From Tolypocladium sp. Sup5 PDA-1 (lineage: Eukaryota; Ascomycota; Sordariomycetes; Hypocreales; Ophiocordycipitaceae), in assembly GCA_000750105.3 (NCBI GenBank), contig JPHH03000006.1, positions 682,001 to 746,000 on the forward strand: a DNA stretch of 64,000 nt, read 5' to 3'. The number at the start of each line of letters is the position of its first letter. Position 1 is the first letter of the stretch. Both the position numbers and the translations under genes were made by a program. Under the pieces are notes generated by a model. It saw nothing but the letters and a program-made list of their open reading frames with translations, was not told the origin of the DNA and did not search any database. Shown here piece by piece: positions 22,859 to 35,487 of the stretch.

Positions 22859-25279
22859 ATGGCGCAGCCTTCGACTCCCAACCAGCAGGTGCCGGCGTCG
22901 TCTACGAGCATCTTTGGCGGCCCGGCGGCCCATGTCGCGACCCCGGCCCAGCCGCAATCAGGACCCGGCCTCACAAGCCTGGCTTCATCCAGCTCTGCGT
23001 CCATCAGCAACGCGGTTCCAACCCCGACCTCGGCCGCTTCGTCGTCCAACACATACATCATGCCCAACTCCCCCGCCAAGACCCGTCCGGTGGCAGACGG
23101 CTACCGCCCCAAGATCACCCGCACCTTGGGCCAGCGACCCGCATGTCTGGTGAATGCCTCGGTGACGTATTGCGGCAACAACCAGATATTCGCCTTTGGG
23201 GGCTTCGACCAGTACACCGATGAAGTTTACAACCATGTCTTGCGGCTCGATCTCGCCAGCCATCAGTGGAGCTTGGTGGACAACTATGGGGACATACCGG
23301 GCGTACGAATGGGTATGGCATGGGCGTGACTACTACGGCATCATTGTTGCTGACTTGGACGCAGGCCACACGGCTACTCTGTACCACGGAGACAAGCTAT
23401 TGGTGTTTGGAGGCGAAAACGAGCACCGCACGTACCTCTCCGACCTCATCGTCTTCGACCTCAAGACCGCGCACTGGACCCAGCCGCAGGTCTCCGGTCC
23501 GATTCCGAAAGGTCGAGCCCGACACGCTGCTGTCTTGCACGAAGACAAGCTGTTCATCATCGGGGGAATAACCGGCCAGAACAATTATGTGTTGGACGAC
23601 ATATGCTACCTCGACCTGCAGACCTTCACCTGGTCCAAGGCTTGGCGCTTTGTCGGCCGGTTTGACCACTCGGCATATATCTGGGGCGACCGGGTATGGG
23701 TCTTTGGCGGCCTCAGTGAGGACATGGACAAGATCAGTGATATGTGGTGGTTAGACCTGAAAGGCAGTCCCGAGTTCGACTCTCGCCCGCACTTTGGTGT
23801 CTTCGACCGCCACTCTGTCACCAGCAGGGCTAGCGGCTCTCCTCGACCTCCCTATACCATGGCTCCCGCTCCAGCCGTGGGGGCCTCTGGATATGCTGCG
23901 AATTCCCGGACAGCGCAGGTCAACCCTCCCTCGTTTCAGCTCAAGACTTACGCCCCGATGGCACCTGGGTCCATCTCTTCCTTGAAGTTCATATCTGGAG
24001 CCACGATCCCATCCCAAGGCTCCGGCATCCACTATCACGCATACTCGTCAGGTACACTGCTCGACTTTGTAACCCCCGCAGCGACCATCTCGCCGAGAGA
24101 ATGCTCTCTCTCCGCACTGGACTTGGGGACACTACGTTGGCAGAAGCTGGCCGAGGGCCGTGAGATTTTCAAGACGGGTTACAGATGGCATTACTGCACC
24201 ATGAATGAGGACGGCACCAAGGCATGGCTCCTTGGCTGCCCCACTGATCCGGCTGCTACCGACCTCGGCCCCAATGGTTATGAGGAGTATCTCAGGTAAG
24301 ACTGGGAGACGCCACCATCTGCATACTTGCCAATGCTAATGAACTGTGCAGCGACATCATGGAGATTGACCTTCGACGATACGGATTTCTCGGCAACAAC
24401 ATGGCGCCGGAGCCGCGCATCGAATCGAGGCCCTCTTCCACTGCCCGAGCGGTTGATTCTCCGTCAAAGGGCCTCGGAGCCGATCTCGCCAAGCTCTTTA
24501 ATCAACCCCCGGAAGCTGGCAGCGGCACTGACTTTGTCATCACTGCGCTGGCTGAGGACTACGAAGAGGACGATGCTCTCAGCTCGGGCTTGATTCGAGC
24601 TGACGAGATGGCCCGCGACCAGACCTGGCTTGCTGCCGGCGCTCCCACCTCACAGCCGATACATGTGCACAAGCTCATCCTCCAGGCTCGATGGCCGCAC
24701 TTTGCCCGTCTGTACAACTCGCAGATGGCAGAGTTCCAGACCAAGAAGATGCACATCCCAGAGCCGTACTCCGTGGTCAAGGCGTTCCTGCTCTACCTGT
24801 ACACGGATAGCATCCGCGGGACCATCGAGCCCGAGAGCGATGCGACCACGGACCTGTCGGACGTAGCGGGCCTACTCGTCATGTCCAACATCTACAACAT
24901 TCCCCACCTGCGCCTCCTATGCGTGAACCGGCTAGCTAAGGAGCTCGACGTCGACCACGCTTGCGTCATCTGGTACTGCGCTGGCCTCGCCAGCGAGGAG
25001 TGGCTCCGCAAGCGCGCGGCCACGTTCTGCATGACCCACTGGGGCCGCATTGTCCGCACGCAGGGCTTCCTCCGTCTGCCGCGCAGCGCCCTCGTCGAGC
25101 TCTCGCAGGAGATTGACATGGAGGGCCGGGTCGTTGCCGGCGAGGAGCTCGAGTGGGGTGGCATGTCGGGACGGTATGGCGACATGGGCCACGGCGCGAG
25201 GAAGGAGAGTATTAGCAGCAACCAGACCCAGGTGCTCGACTCCGAGGCTGATGATGACGATGGGATGGAGCTGAACTGA
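22859..25279 (+). CDS. Kelch-repeat and BTB domain protein (Ral2/LZTR1-like architecture)
   Basis: Three exons, 22859-23312, 23365-24295 and 24352-25279, give 770 aa. The first 75 residues are low-complexity Ser/Pro/Ala. Kelch repeats follow (IFAFGGFDQYTDEVYNHVLR, KLLVFGGENEHRTYLSDLIV, KLFIIGGITGQNNYVLDDIC, RVWVFGGLSEDMDKISDMWW), then a spacer and further blades to about 460. A BTB/POZ region spans roughly 550-700 (HVHKLILQARWPHFARLYNS, VVKAFLLYLYTDSI), and the tail is acidic. Kelch plus BTB in this order resembles fission yeast Ral2, needed for Ras1 activation, and animal LZTR1, a Cul3 adaptor for Ras proteins. That comparison is by domain order only and from memory, so no symbol is given. 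The intron donors gtatgg and gtaaga keep frame across both joins. It is divergent from cdc20. Confidence 0.85.
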
Positions 25280-26754
25280 TGTCCCCCCTTTTGATGACGC
25301 ACTACGAATCATGAACACGTACCCCGGCAGGGGCTGGGCGGTGGGCACAGGCTGGCTTCCTTGGACTTTTGTTTGCCTTTTCTTTTGCTACTTCCATCCG
25401 TTCGCTTGCTTGCTGCATCGCACGGCGTTGGCTGCTCTCGTGTTGTCATCTATTTCTTGCACCAAGTCACTATACGGCGTTAAACTTACGTCAAGTTCCA
25501 ATAGATACCTTGTCTTTTGTCTCCACGTCGTGAAACAAGTATCAGCCGTGCCGTGTTGACGTTCACCGACGTCACTGACGCGATCCGCAGTCCTGTAATC
25601 CGCTCTAGTGATAAGCAAAGATACGAGATCGACATGGCCAGGCACACGCAGTACATAGGCAGGTGGTTCGGGACTGTGAAAAGCCAGAGCGAAGCCGGTG
25701 ACAGCATCCATTCTATTAATCGACGCAGAAGAAGCAGCAATCCCTTCCCTTTCTCTATGGCCATAAACTTTTCGAAAACAAAAAACCAACGTAATATCGC
25801 TTCTCTTTCATCCCATCCCAGCCCAGCCCATTCCGCCAGAATCGACGTACTATCAAAGAGGCCAAAACGTGACAGGGGCTTACTCGAGTTGGATAGCCAG
25901 CCAGTAAAGCCAAAAGGACGTCAGGCGTGGGGTAGAGCAAGAAAAGCAAGGATAAGGTCGGAACATATGCTAGCAGCGCATCCGCAAAACCACGTTGAAA
26001 GAATCATGCAAAACCAAAACGTTTTCCCCTATACTGCCTTTTCTCCAAAACTCATACAATCAAAAACCAAAACAGTTACCGTCCATGCATGAACCTTGCT
26101 GCTCAGACACACAAAACGTCGCCCCCCCCTTGGCCGGCCATTGGCCGTCTTGAGGTTCTGCGCCGCTGCGGATAAGAGATCATCGCTGCCGGTCGCTCTC
26201 CGGAGTAAGAGGGGCGTGGAACGCAAAGCCACTCCGTAAACACGCAATCAACAGGTTCGGCGACGGTCCGCCAGGCTTGTCCACAAACAATGCGGGGGGA
26301 AACCGGCGAATCGTCGACCTGGCCGAAGCCGTCAGCGCCATCGAGGATGGTGTGGTGCCGGAGGCATCTATTCCAGGCGACAAGGGGGTATATGTAGAGC
26401 GGCGACGCGAGAGGGGGGTGATCGGCACCAAGGTTTCAAATATGAGAGAAGTGACCACGTTGGGCCGTGTCGATCAAGGGCCATTCTTTTCCAGAAAATC
26501 CGAAGCAATAACGCCGTCGCGATGCGCCAGGAGCCTAGAGGCCACCGAAGAACAAGATGAGACTGAAGGAAGAGAAGAGGACAACAGGTAACACATAATC
26601 GAGACGGCGTATCGCGGTTTGGCTTGGGGCCTAGATGTCATTGCATCGTTGCCAGAAACTCGGTCGGCACATCGAATTGGCCCAAGACGTCAATAGTCGT
26701 TTGGAGTACCGTTGACCATTAAGAGAGTGGTTAGCACGCGGCCAACTCGACTTC
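25280..26754. other. Convergent intergenic region, Kelch-BTB and sfp1 3' ends
   Basis: This 1.48 kb gap lies between two genes that end facing each other. A 191-codon plus frame (25517-26092) and a 92-codon minus frame (26180-26458) are present, but both look like GC-rich 3'-UTR sequence with no domain. The minus frame cannot be spliced to sfp1 because sfp1 has a clean stop at 26755. Confidence 0.55.
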
Positions 26755-29234
26755 TTATTGATGTTGCATCGCTTGATCCTCGGTCACTCCGGGCAAGTTT
26801 AAGCCAGCCGCTAGAGCCTGAAGCTTGAACTCCGGATTGCACGGCAGAGAGTGTGATTTATGCTGCGAATACCGATTAGGCTCCGAATGTTGACTCAAAT
26901 GGGGGCGGGCATCGACTTACGTATTTGAGGCCGTTCAGGTTCTTGTAACGTTTGCCGCACGTGTCGCAATTGAAGGGCTTCTCTTTTTCCATACCCAGAG
27001 TGCCAGGGTAAGGCGCACTAGTCTCTGGGTTCACAATGGAGAATGTTCCGTCGCCGTTCTCGTGAAGCTGCTGCGTCTGGTGGCCATGTGCCTTGTGGTA
27101 TCTGAGCTGCGTTAGCATGTGTCCAGACGAAGAGTTGGCTACGCCAGTGGATCTTACTTCAGGCCATTCTGGTTCTTGTAAGCCTTCTCACACCCAATAA
27201 CGGGGCACTTGAATGGCTTGTGCTCTTCGGGCATCATCATTGTATGGAGGCGTTGCAGGAGCGCCTTGTTAGCCTCGGGATCGGCAAACTGGCCTTGTTG
27301 CAGGCCAAGCGACGCCAGCTGTTGTTGGATCGTTCGGTTGCCGGGAGGGAACGCGCCGTTGGGGCTGAACAAGTGCTTTCCAGGGTCGTTAATGCAGAAG
27401 TTGGATTCGTTGTGCCCGTTTGCAAAGTTGCCGTCGCCAATATCCGTCGTGTTGGCACCTCCCATGGGCATACCAGGCAGGTCCTCGTCCATACCGCCCA
27501 TTCCGACAGCCTGCTGGCTCTGTTGTGGCAGCTGCTGTTGAGTCGCAAGAGTCGGGGTGTTGACTGATGAGACGGTGGGGTTGTGCTGAAGTCCAAAGCT
27601 GGCTGCTGCCGGCGTAGGCGGTTGAGAAGTGCGAAGGCCCTGTGTAAGACCCGAGGTGTTCATGTTGAGTTGGGGCCGCTGTTGCTGGCCGAACATCTGT
27701 CTAGTCTGGTGCATCTTGTTGCTGTCATCCAGTTCCATCGTGCCGATGGCATCGTCCATCTCCATTTCGCCGACAGTATCCATATCGTCGCTCATATTGG
27801 TCGCCAGCACGGGGTTCATCTGGCCGCCGTTGCCGACGGTGTTCTGCGTACCGGCCATTTGGAAGCCCGAGCCTGCCGCGCGTTGCTGGCCAAGCTGGCC
27901 AAGCTGGCCGGACGGCTGCGCGTTGATCTGCCCGGGTGTCGGGGTGGTCCGCGAGCTGGACATGGTGGGTGCGCCTTGCATGCCGACCTGGCCGAACTGA
28001 GAGAAGGCATTATTCCGCGAGGTATTAGGGCTCGGCTGTGTATGCGCTTCTTCGTAGTGTTGAAGCAGGTCATGTAGGTTGGGAAGAATCTTGCCGCAGC
28101 AGGTGAAGTCCCGCATGAAATTGGCCTCAAGCTTGGGCAGATACGAGGACGAATGGAAGGACGACGACTGAGGGGCGCCGAAGGGGGAAGGCGAGGTGCC
28201 TTGCATCATGATGCTGCGATGCGGAAGAGTCAGTATGACAAGGAATTACTTGTAGGCGTGCTTGTCGCATTGTGTAGCATCGCACCGCAATCGCGACGGC
28301 GATAAGACGATGATGGAGGGGATATGAGGGGAGCGCGCGGGGCGGCATCTGAAATGTCTCGCCCGATGAAGAAGCGACGGGACGATAGAGGCACATGCCG
28401 AGGACGCCCGCTCAGGGCATCAGGAGAGAGGGTTAGGGGTCCGAAATGACAGCGGTTGACTTACTCGTCTCTAACGAAGCTGCCAAAGGACATGCCTCCC
28501 CAGCTCACACCGCCCATGAGACTTCCGGCCAGCGACTCTCTTCGGTTGCGATTGACATTTTCGCGGTTCTGGTTGTTCATGGAGATGGGCTTGGGCCCGG
28601 CGCTCACAAACGAGTCCTGCCGGCTGCGGCCCATGCCGTTGACGTCGAGGGCGCCGGTGGTCATGTCGACGATGTCGCAGTCCGCGAGGTCGGCGTCGGA
28701 GAAGGCAAAGGGATTGCTGGCGTTGAGCAACGACGAGTGGGCTTCGTCGCGCGGCGGTGTGGCGATGGAAATGGGCCTAGACGGATGAATAGCGGTCGCA
28801 GGAGCCGTTGCGGTGGTGCTCGCGCTCTTGGAGGATCGCGGGAAGAAGAGATCGGGGGGCGTGGCCGGCTGCGGCGACGGCGACTGTGTCAGCGACGCAG
28901 TTGAGTTGATGAGCGAGGCAGGAGAGTCGGCGTGTGCGGATGCGGGAGTAGATGCAGATGCAGAGGCAGAGACGGAGACAGAGGCAGAGGTGGCGGAGGA
29001 ACAGGCAGCGAAGTCGCTGGTGGTAGCGCTGGCGCTTTTGGTGGTGCCGGCCCAGGCGGTGGCGCTGGAGCTGGCGTGGTTCGGACTGGGCCCCAGCTTA
29101 TTGGCGCTGTCGCTGGGGCCAGTGGCGGCGGCGGCGACGGCGGCGGCGGCGGCGGAGGTGGTGCCGCTCCAGCGCTGGTGGTGCTCCTGTTCGCTGTGCT
29201 CGGCGCTCTGAAACCACTTGAGCGCGCTCCGCAT
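26755..29234 (-). CDS. sfp1: Sfp1-type C2H2 zinc-finger transcription factor
   Basis: Four exons on minus, 29234-28465, 28213-27158, 27101-26921 and 26862-26755, encode 704 aa. The first 250 residues are Ser/Ala/Thr-rich and probably disordered. A divergent first finger (FTCCGKILPNLHDLLQHYEEAH) is at about 293-314, followed by a Gln/Met/Gly-rich linker with a poly-acidic patch. A paired C2H2 module closes the protein, FKCPVIGCEKAYKNQNGLKY then HKAHGH at about 591-616 and FNCDTCGKRYKNLNGLKYHK at about 653-673. The two last fingers, each split by an intron at the NGLKY position, match the Sfp1 family, which in yeast drives ribosomal-protein and growth genes under TOR. Assignment to Sfp1 rests on the finger pair and spacing. 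The last 36-residue exon (ending EDQAMQHQ) was placed by frame and splice signals. The 251-nt first intron is longer than usual. Confidence 0.85.
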
Positions 29235-31136
29235 ACTAAGAACTGACTTGGTGGTTCACGGGCTGCAGTTGCAAGTGCTGGCAGAACACCTGGAGATGAA
29301 ACGATTGTTTGGCGATCACACGGCGGCCTGGTCCTGGAGTGGACGACTTTTTAGTTCGCTCGTTCGTCTCTCCTGTCTGGCTGGTGTCGGAAAGGGGCGT
29401 GTGTCGAGTCGGCGGCGCAAAGGGCGCGGGGAGACGACTGCTTGATAAGGATGAAGACGGCCAGCGGACGGAACGAGGGCAACGAGATAATAGTCGAGGT
29501 ACCCCAAAGACGAGGGCGAAGCAGCCTTTATTGACTGCTGAAAAGGCTGCGAGGCACTCCCACAGACTGAGGGTGTGCTGTGCTCAATGTAGGCCGTCCG
29601 TACGGAGTACTGTGTTTGTCCTCTCAATCAGCGCCTCGCATCCAACGTGTCGTCGAGAGTCGCCGTGTCGACTAGCGCAGTGTCCTGATGGCGCCGTGGG
29701 CAGGCAGTCGAGTGACGCACCGTGTGAGTCTTGTCGTCGGAGCTGGCTGCAGATAGACGTCGCTAGTCGGCGATGGCGGCAGGCCTTGGGGGCGACGGTG
29801 TAAGTCGGTTGGGCGTCGCTCTTTGGATCGGGTGCCACGCAGATGCACAGGCACATGCGCAAGTGTGGGCAGAGCGACGTACTGCAGCGGACACAGGCTG
29901 GGATGCTCCGGGCCTCTGCTGGCAGACGGGCCAGTGGGCTCTCGATGGTGGGCACACGGGAGCGGGCGAGCGAGTCAGGGCGGGTCGCACGCACTCGCCC
30001 AGCCTCGAACCCAGCTGGGAGGTAAATGCCGTGTGTATCGTCAAGCGGCACACATGTGACGAAGACCTTCGTATCCGGGGAAGGGAACGGGCGAGGCGTC
30101 CAGCGGATCAATCGCCAGCCGGTGGAAGATGAGGATGACGACAGAGTAGCGGCCGAAGCTCGCTATAGAGATGCCGATGTGCTCCAGCCAGAAGCAAGTC
30201 AGGGACATGCTGCTGGAATGCCAAGGCCGGGGTGTCGCTGATTGCGGATGTACGGATTAGGAATGTCACCCCAGTCGGGGTGAAGCCAGCCAAGCGCTGT
30301 CAATATCAAGGTAGGTCGCCGGACTAAACGTTATTAATGCGGTGATGTGTGCGAAATGATGGCCTACTGGTGAGCTCGGGCTTCCGTTTGCTAGAAGATG
30401 AAGGAAGCTCCTGGCAGTGAAGAACCGAAGATGGGGTCCGGGGAATGATGATGTGCTGCGGCTTCCACTGGGCTGTGCGTGCACGGAGCGAATGCTGACG
30501 AGAGTGGTTTCCAGCTCTTCGTTTGACTTTGACATGGAAATATTGCAATGTAAGAGATAGGGCCGGAGTAGTTGATGAAAGTCAAGCGTAGCCGCGTCCA
30601 AGGTTTATTAGTACCATATTACGTGCCATCACGTAGACGCAGAGCTGTGGCAGGTGCAGTCCGTCTGGCAAGGAAACCTTGGAACTCAGGCGTCGTGGTG
30701 GTGACGGCAGGCGCAGGCGCAACTCGTCGTCTTGATTCTTGGCCGCACGACGACCTAATAAGCTTGTTGGCGTGGAAGCTTCACCACCCCCACCACAACG
30801 CCGCACTAACGAGCGTGCATCGAGTATGGATTTGCTCTTCGCCAGCAGATCACCTCTTATCTCCTCTCCTCGACGCCGCTCACAGCGCCCAGTCCTCCTC
30901 CCTCATCGCGATCGGAGGAGGATGCCACCACATCCCTCCCCAAAACTACAGGTGATGTACATGCTGTACCTCGAGCGACCAACTGGCAAGAGCCTCTCAT
31001 CACACGCTAACGAACAAGCACTGGCGGATACCTACCAAAGCTGGGTTAAGACAACATGAGGTTGACCGCCGGCTACGATCCGCATTGGCTCACGGCATGA
31101 CGACCCAAACGCCAATAGCGTGTTACAAATCGATGG

Positions 31137-31154
31137 TACGAGTATGTACTCGTA
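31137..31154. repeat. Perfect 8-bp inverted repeat with 2-nt loop
   Basis: TACGAGTA, a TG spacer, then TACTCGTA. The arms are exact reverse complements, so the element could form a small cruciform or bind a dimeric protein. It belongs to the TACTCGTA word family scattered through the gene-free DNA of this window. Confidence 0.8.
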
Positions 31155-31817
31155 TACGACGTTCGTACGCGAGTCCATTATTGGCAACACCGACTCGCTC
31201 CTTGTCAGACGACGGCGTCACGTCTTGATGCTCTCGGTCTTTCTCGCCGGCTTCAATGATAATCCTGCAACCTGCTTTCTCGCTTTTTTCCGTACCTCAC
31301 TTGCTGCCTTGCTGCCTGGTGAATTGCATAGGTCCCCAGGATTCTCCTGGGACAGTCGCTAATTACTGATCGCCCCTTGCAAGTTGAAGCTTGGATGCAT
31401 GACGACGGAGACGGCGACCCCTTTGCCTCACGTACCATTGCTTTAGCGCTGCTATCCGAGATACCCAGGTGCCACCAGCTGCGCCTGCCACGCGCAGCTC
31501 CCCGACGACTCCGGATTCTTGGTACGGGGCCTTGCTGGGCCGCGTCTGTACTCGTACATGAGGTACGAAGTAGCGCGGTCCATCGACTGGCTGTGACGTC
31601 TACGGCCATCGAACCCTGGTCCCTGGCCTGATCTGGTGGCCACCGCCAGATCTGGGCGCAACCAGCTGTGAAGCGGTAACTACCTACAACAGTGTTCTGG
31701 CCGACTCACCAGGCTTGCTTCCCCGGACCCCAAAAACGACCGGTTTCTTTTCAACATGTCCTTTGTTTGTGCTCCTCGAGGCTCGAACTCATCTGCGAAT
31801 CGGGACGACCGGGCCAC

Positions 31818-31831
31818 TACTCGTACGAGTA
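31818..31831. repeat. Perfect 14-bp palindrome TACTCGTACGAGTA
   Basis: All 14 bases read the same on both strands. A related form with one mismatch at its outer edge (AACTCGTACGAGTA) lies at 8381-8394 in another gene-free region. No gene lies within 3 kb. Confidence 0.85.
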
Positions 31832-32765
31832 GGCATACAGGTCCTTGGCCAGCGTCACGTCGCGGCAACGCGAGACACTCCCGAGATGAACATTGCCTCT
31901 CGCTGCCCTTGTCGGCGCCAACGGCGGGCCATGGCCATCTATTACGTTGTGCAGAATCACATGGCGGCTAGGCTCCGCGCTCTCACCACCAACGCCAAGG
32001 CTGCATGCTTCCTGTTTGACTTGTTTTGAAGAGCATATCGCCTGGGCCCTGAGGCATATTCCGCTGCTGTTCCGTCTTACTCGTACGCTTTCGCATCCCT
32101 GCCAAGGATCTCCTGTCAGGCTGTCACTCTTCTGCCCGAAAGGCCCAATGCATGACGGGAACTCCGCAGCCACATGGTGGGCCCCTACTAATTGCGGTCG
32201 CTCTGGCTTCCTTTTGTCGTCGAAGACTTGCAGCAATTGGCCGTCTCTGCCGCCCGTCCGCCATCCACCCGAGTCATACTCCGTACCCCTGCACTGGTTT
32301 CCCAAAGCACCAGAACGACAACAACCAACTTGCAACTTGGACTCTCTCAACAAGCCTTGGTAGGCAACAGTTTCGGTGTTTCTGTCAACCGCCTGCGCTC
32401 CGTACCACCGTCAACTCCACTGCCGAGGCATTGTGATCGGATGCGCCAACAAAGACACTTGCATTTCAGGGGCCATAGGCTCCGGAGCTGACGCCGCTCG
32501 GCCCTGTGAGCGCATGCAGGTCTGCCTCCTGCTGCCGCGTTCCCTGCACGACGGCCGTTGTCCTTTCTGAGCCGAGCCGATGACGGCTTCTTCTACTCCT
32601 TCGCCCGTTCCTGCGCGTATTAATAGTCGGTATTATGATATTATCCGGGCTTTATGACTGCCAAAAGAAGCATTTGACAGACAGCGTGTCTGTTTCCAGT
32701 AAAGCACGAGACGGACGCCATCCTACCTAAGCAACACACATGTTCCAAGCCCGGCGCAAAACACA

Positions 32766-32790
32766 CCCCCCCCCCCCCCCAAAAAAAAAA
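32766..32790 (+). repeat. C15 run followed directly by A10 run
   Basis: Fifteen C residues are followed without interruption by ten A residues. Homopolymer lengths are prone to error in assembly, so the exact counts should be treated with care. Confidence 0.8.
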
Positions 32791-35487
32791 CCAGCCACGT
32801 GCCCATCGCTCGCTCCTGGAGGAAAAGCGCCAGCTAACCGCCGTCCGCTCGCCCGTTGTGATTGTCCTCGTCAGACTGGCTCTCGGTTGGGCAAGTGGGC
32901 TGTTCTGGCGGAGGCCCTTCAGGGCGTGGAGTCCTCATGGAACGAATGGATCTGTTCCACAGCTTCGCTGACAGGGCCGACATGCAATCCGACGGACCCG
33001 GTGCCATATTGGACCCTGAATTGGCGCTGAGACGGGTGTCTCGAGCGGTCGGAGCCACTGATGAGTGGGTTTCGATCTCGTAACATCCGGCCCGACGGAG
33101 GAGATGGTCGAGACTGTCGGCCTGTCGCGTGGACGCTGCTCGATTCCACCAGGCGCCCGAGGCTTATGATGGAGACCAGCATGGCTGCTGGCCTAGTCCG
33201 TAGTTGCGTACTCACTCTCGGCATTGCAGCGTCAACTGCCGACTTGCAGGTACGTACGTACTCGTAGTACACACCAACAGCACATGTTTGACCACGGCGG
33301 GAAGCGGAGCGCCTCGAGTGGACGTGGCGTCACTGCCCGTACGCAGGTCACAAAAGTGATGCCGGCCCCTGCCGAGCTCGTTTGCCCGCGACTATTCTGG
33401 ATGCATGACACACAAAGCTGCCTACAACTTCGGTGTGTCAAGGTCGGTCAGCGTCGCCTGTTTCAAGCGCCGCACGCAACAGCATTTACGCTTAGACGGA
33501 CTACGGAGCGGCCGAGTGCCTGAGCTCGCACATACGGAGTACGTGCTCATGCTAGCTGTAACCCATGCCACGTTGCATTCGTCATATAACGGCTTGGCCA
33601 TTGGTGCAGAACAATACCTTTGGAAGCAGCTCAGCAGAGTCAGGCCCTGTGTCGGCCAACAAGTAGCGGCTCGGCCTGGCATCTGAGATGGCCAACAATA
33701 ACGACGCATTGTCGTTTGGATGATCACGGGCCGCATGCTGTCTCCTTGCTCCCAAGGGCAGCCTGCCGGCCTTTATTGCCACTGACAGTCAAACGGACAA
33801 CAGTTACGGATAGAGCTTGTCAGGGAACTAACTGCACACAATCTCTTATAATACAGTGGAACGGATTCGATGCGGGGACAGCCATGCTCGTCACATATAT
33901 GATATGAGGCACCCGGAGATCCTCTTCGCAGTTTAACCTTTTGTGACGGGGTTTTTCGTAGCCTCATGTGGCGAGATTGCCTTTATTAGATCTGCGCAGA
34001 TGGCTCGATTTATGGCAGTCCGAAGTTTCTTGGCCCTGTGCAACAAGGAGATTCGGCATGTCTTCATATTGTGCAGATGTCGCAGGTGACAAATCCGAGT
34101 TGCCCCTGGCTCATCGGCTGGCCCGCCATGAGCGGACTCGTACGCAGCACGCCTTGCTCCGTGCCTCGTTCTCGGCACCCGCCGTTTCTTGGCGCCTCTG
34201 ACTCGGAAGCGAATCCAGCCAACAGGCGCCACGGCAATTACTCTACGTCGCGTCAGCCACGATTGCCTCCGGGACTACGGAGTACGGACGTACTGAACGG
34301 CCTATTCATAGCAGCAGCGCCTGAGGCGGCAGGCTGGCAAGCGTTCAGTGTGGATATGTACTTCATACGTCCGGTCGTTATTCTTGATCCACGCGGCAAA
34401 AGCCGCCTCACTTTTGGGCTCCATCTCGTTATGTAAGAAGAGCGGGTGAGTTATATCTACGGAGTAGCAGAAGAAGCCTTTCCGGCAGGCGGCCACGGGA
34501 GCGTCCGGCCGAGGTCCCGGCTGTATGTACGTACGGGGCTCGTGACTGGTTTTTATTAAGACGATGGGTCCCGCGGGTACGGATACCAGATGGACAGATG
34601 CGCCCTTTGCTAGCTCCCATGCGCCGAGGAGTCGTCTCGAGATGATTCTCTGGCCTGCCCATTACTCAGCCGGGCGAAGCAGGGAAAGGAGTTGCTTATG
34701 TATTTGGGTTTGTCAGGCCTACCTTAGGAATGGCATCTTCAATGGCGTTTGGCTGGAGAATGCTCGGGTCGGCGGGGGCGATTCGGCGATGCCGCGGTGA
34801 CTGGCAGGCTGGTGGTGGCCGGGAATCTCTCGGCTTTCGTCGTGTGCGGGAGGCTCCGGAGCCGGGAATGGCAGGCAGGCCTGCAGGGCATGCTGATGGC
34901 TGACATCATCCAGCATAAGGTTTTCGGTGCGCGAAGAGCCGGCGCCGTGAGTTCCATTATATCTACGAACTTGCGGCGACTTTAGAGATTTGATCTTTGG
35001 CGCACGCTGCAGCATCTATCTCGTCATTGCGCAAGCATCTCATCCATTGCACTCGCACTCAGAGCCATCCCGTTGAAACGCCAGGCGCCGGCTTGCATCG
35101 CATACATCCCCTGTTCTGGGACTCTTCAGCAGCAGGGCAAATTTGGGCTCGGGATCCACTACGGGCTCCGGCTGAACCTCCATCGTACGACGTCTTCTCC
35201 AGCGGTCCCGGCTGGGCACCTCTCGGAGCTCTCAGACATCTATACATTGCCCGCCCGCGCCGCAGTACCTTGAATCCTCCCGCACGTTGCTCAACGAAAC
35301 ATATCCGCTCTCTGTCCCGTGACCGCGGCAACACCCGCTCCACAGCGCTCCTCCACACAATCCCGGCGCGAGTCCCACGACTGAGCTTCCCCGACCCGCA
35401 GCGCCGATAGCGACATCGCCAACCCTCATCCTTCGATCGCTCACCTCTAACCGAGCCCACCGACCATCCAGAAACACCGTCGTCGCC

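Larger units (their letters stand above)
29235..35487. other. 6.3 kb gene-free region between sfp1 and rcf2
   Basis: The divergent start codons of sfp1 and rcf2 flank this stretch. No open frame carries a recognisable domain; the longest (178 codons, minus, 31817-32353) is Arg/Cys/Gly-rich and unsupported. The first 400 bases may be the sfp1 5' leader and the last 200 the rcf2 leader. The rest carries dense short palindromic words: TACTCCGTA type at 29601, 32277, 33533, 34276 and 34458, TACTTCGTA type at 31564, inverted repeats at 31137-31154 and 31818-31831, and a C15A10 tract at 32766-32790. Confidence 0.55.

Noticed and set aside
25517..26092. 191-codon plus frame between the Kelch-BTB and sfp1 genes
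   Set aside because: Basic, Ser/Arg-rich, no domain; fits 3' UTR and intergenic DNA between convergent genes.
33055..33085. B-box-like GGTTTCGATCTCG as a possible tRNA gene
   Set aside because: No matching A box, acceptor stem or cloverleaf could be drawn around it; no other tRNA-like B box was found in the window.
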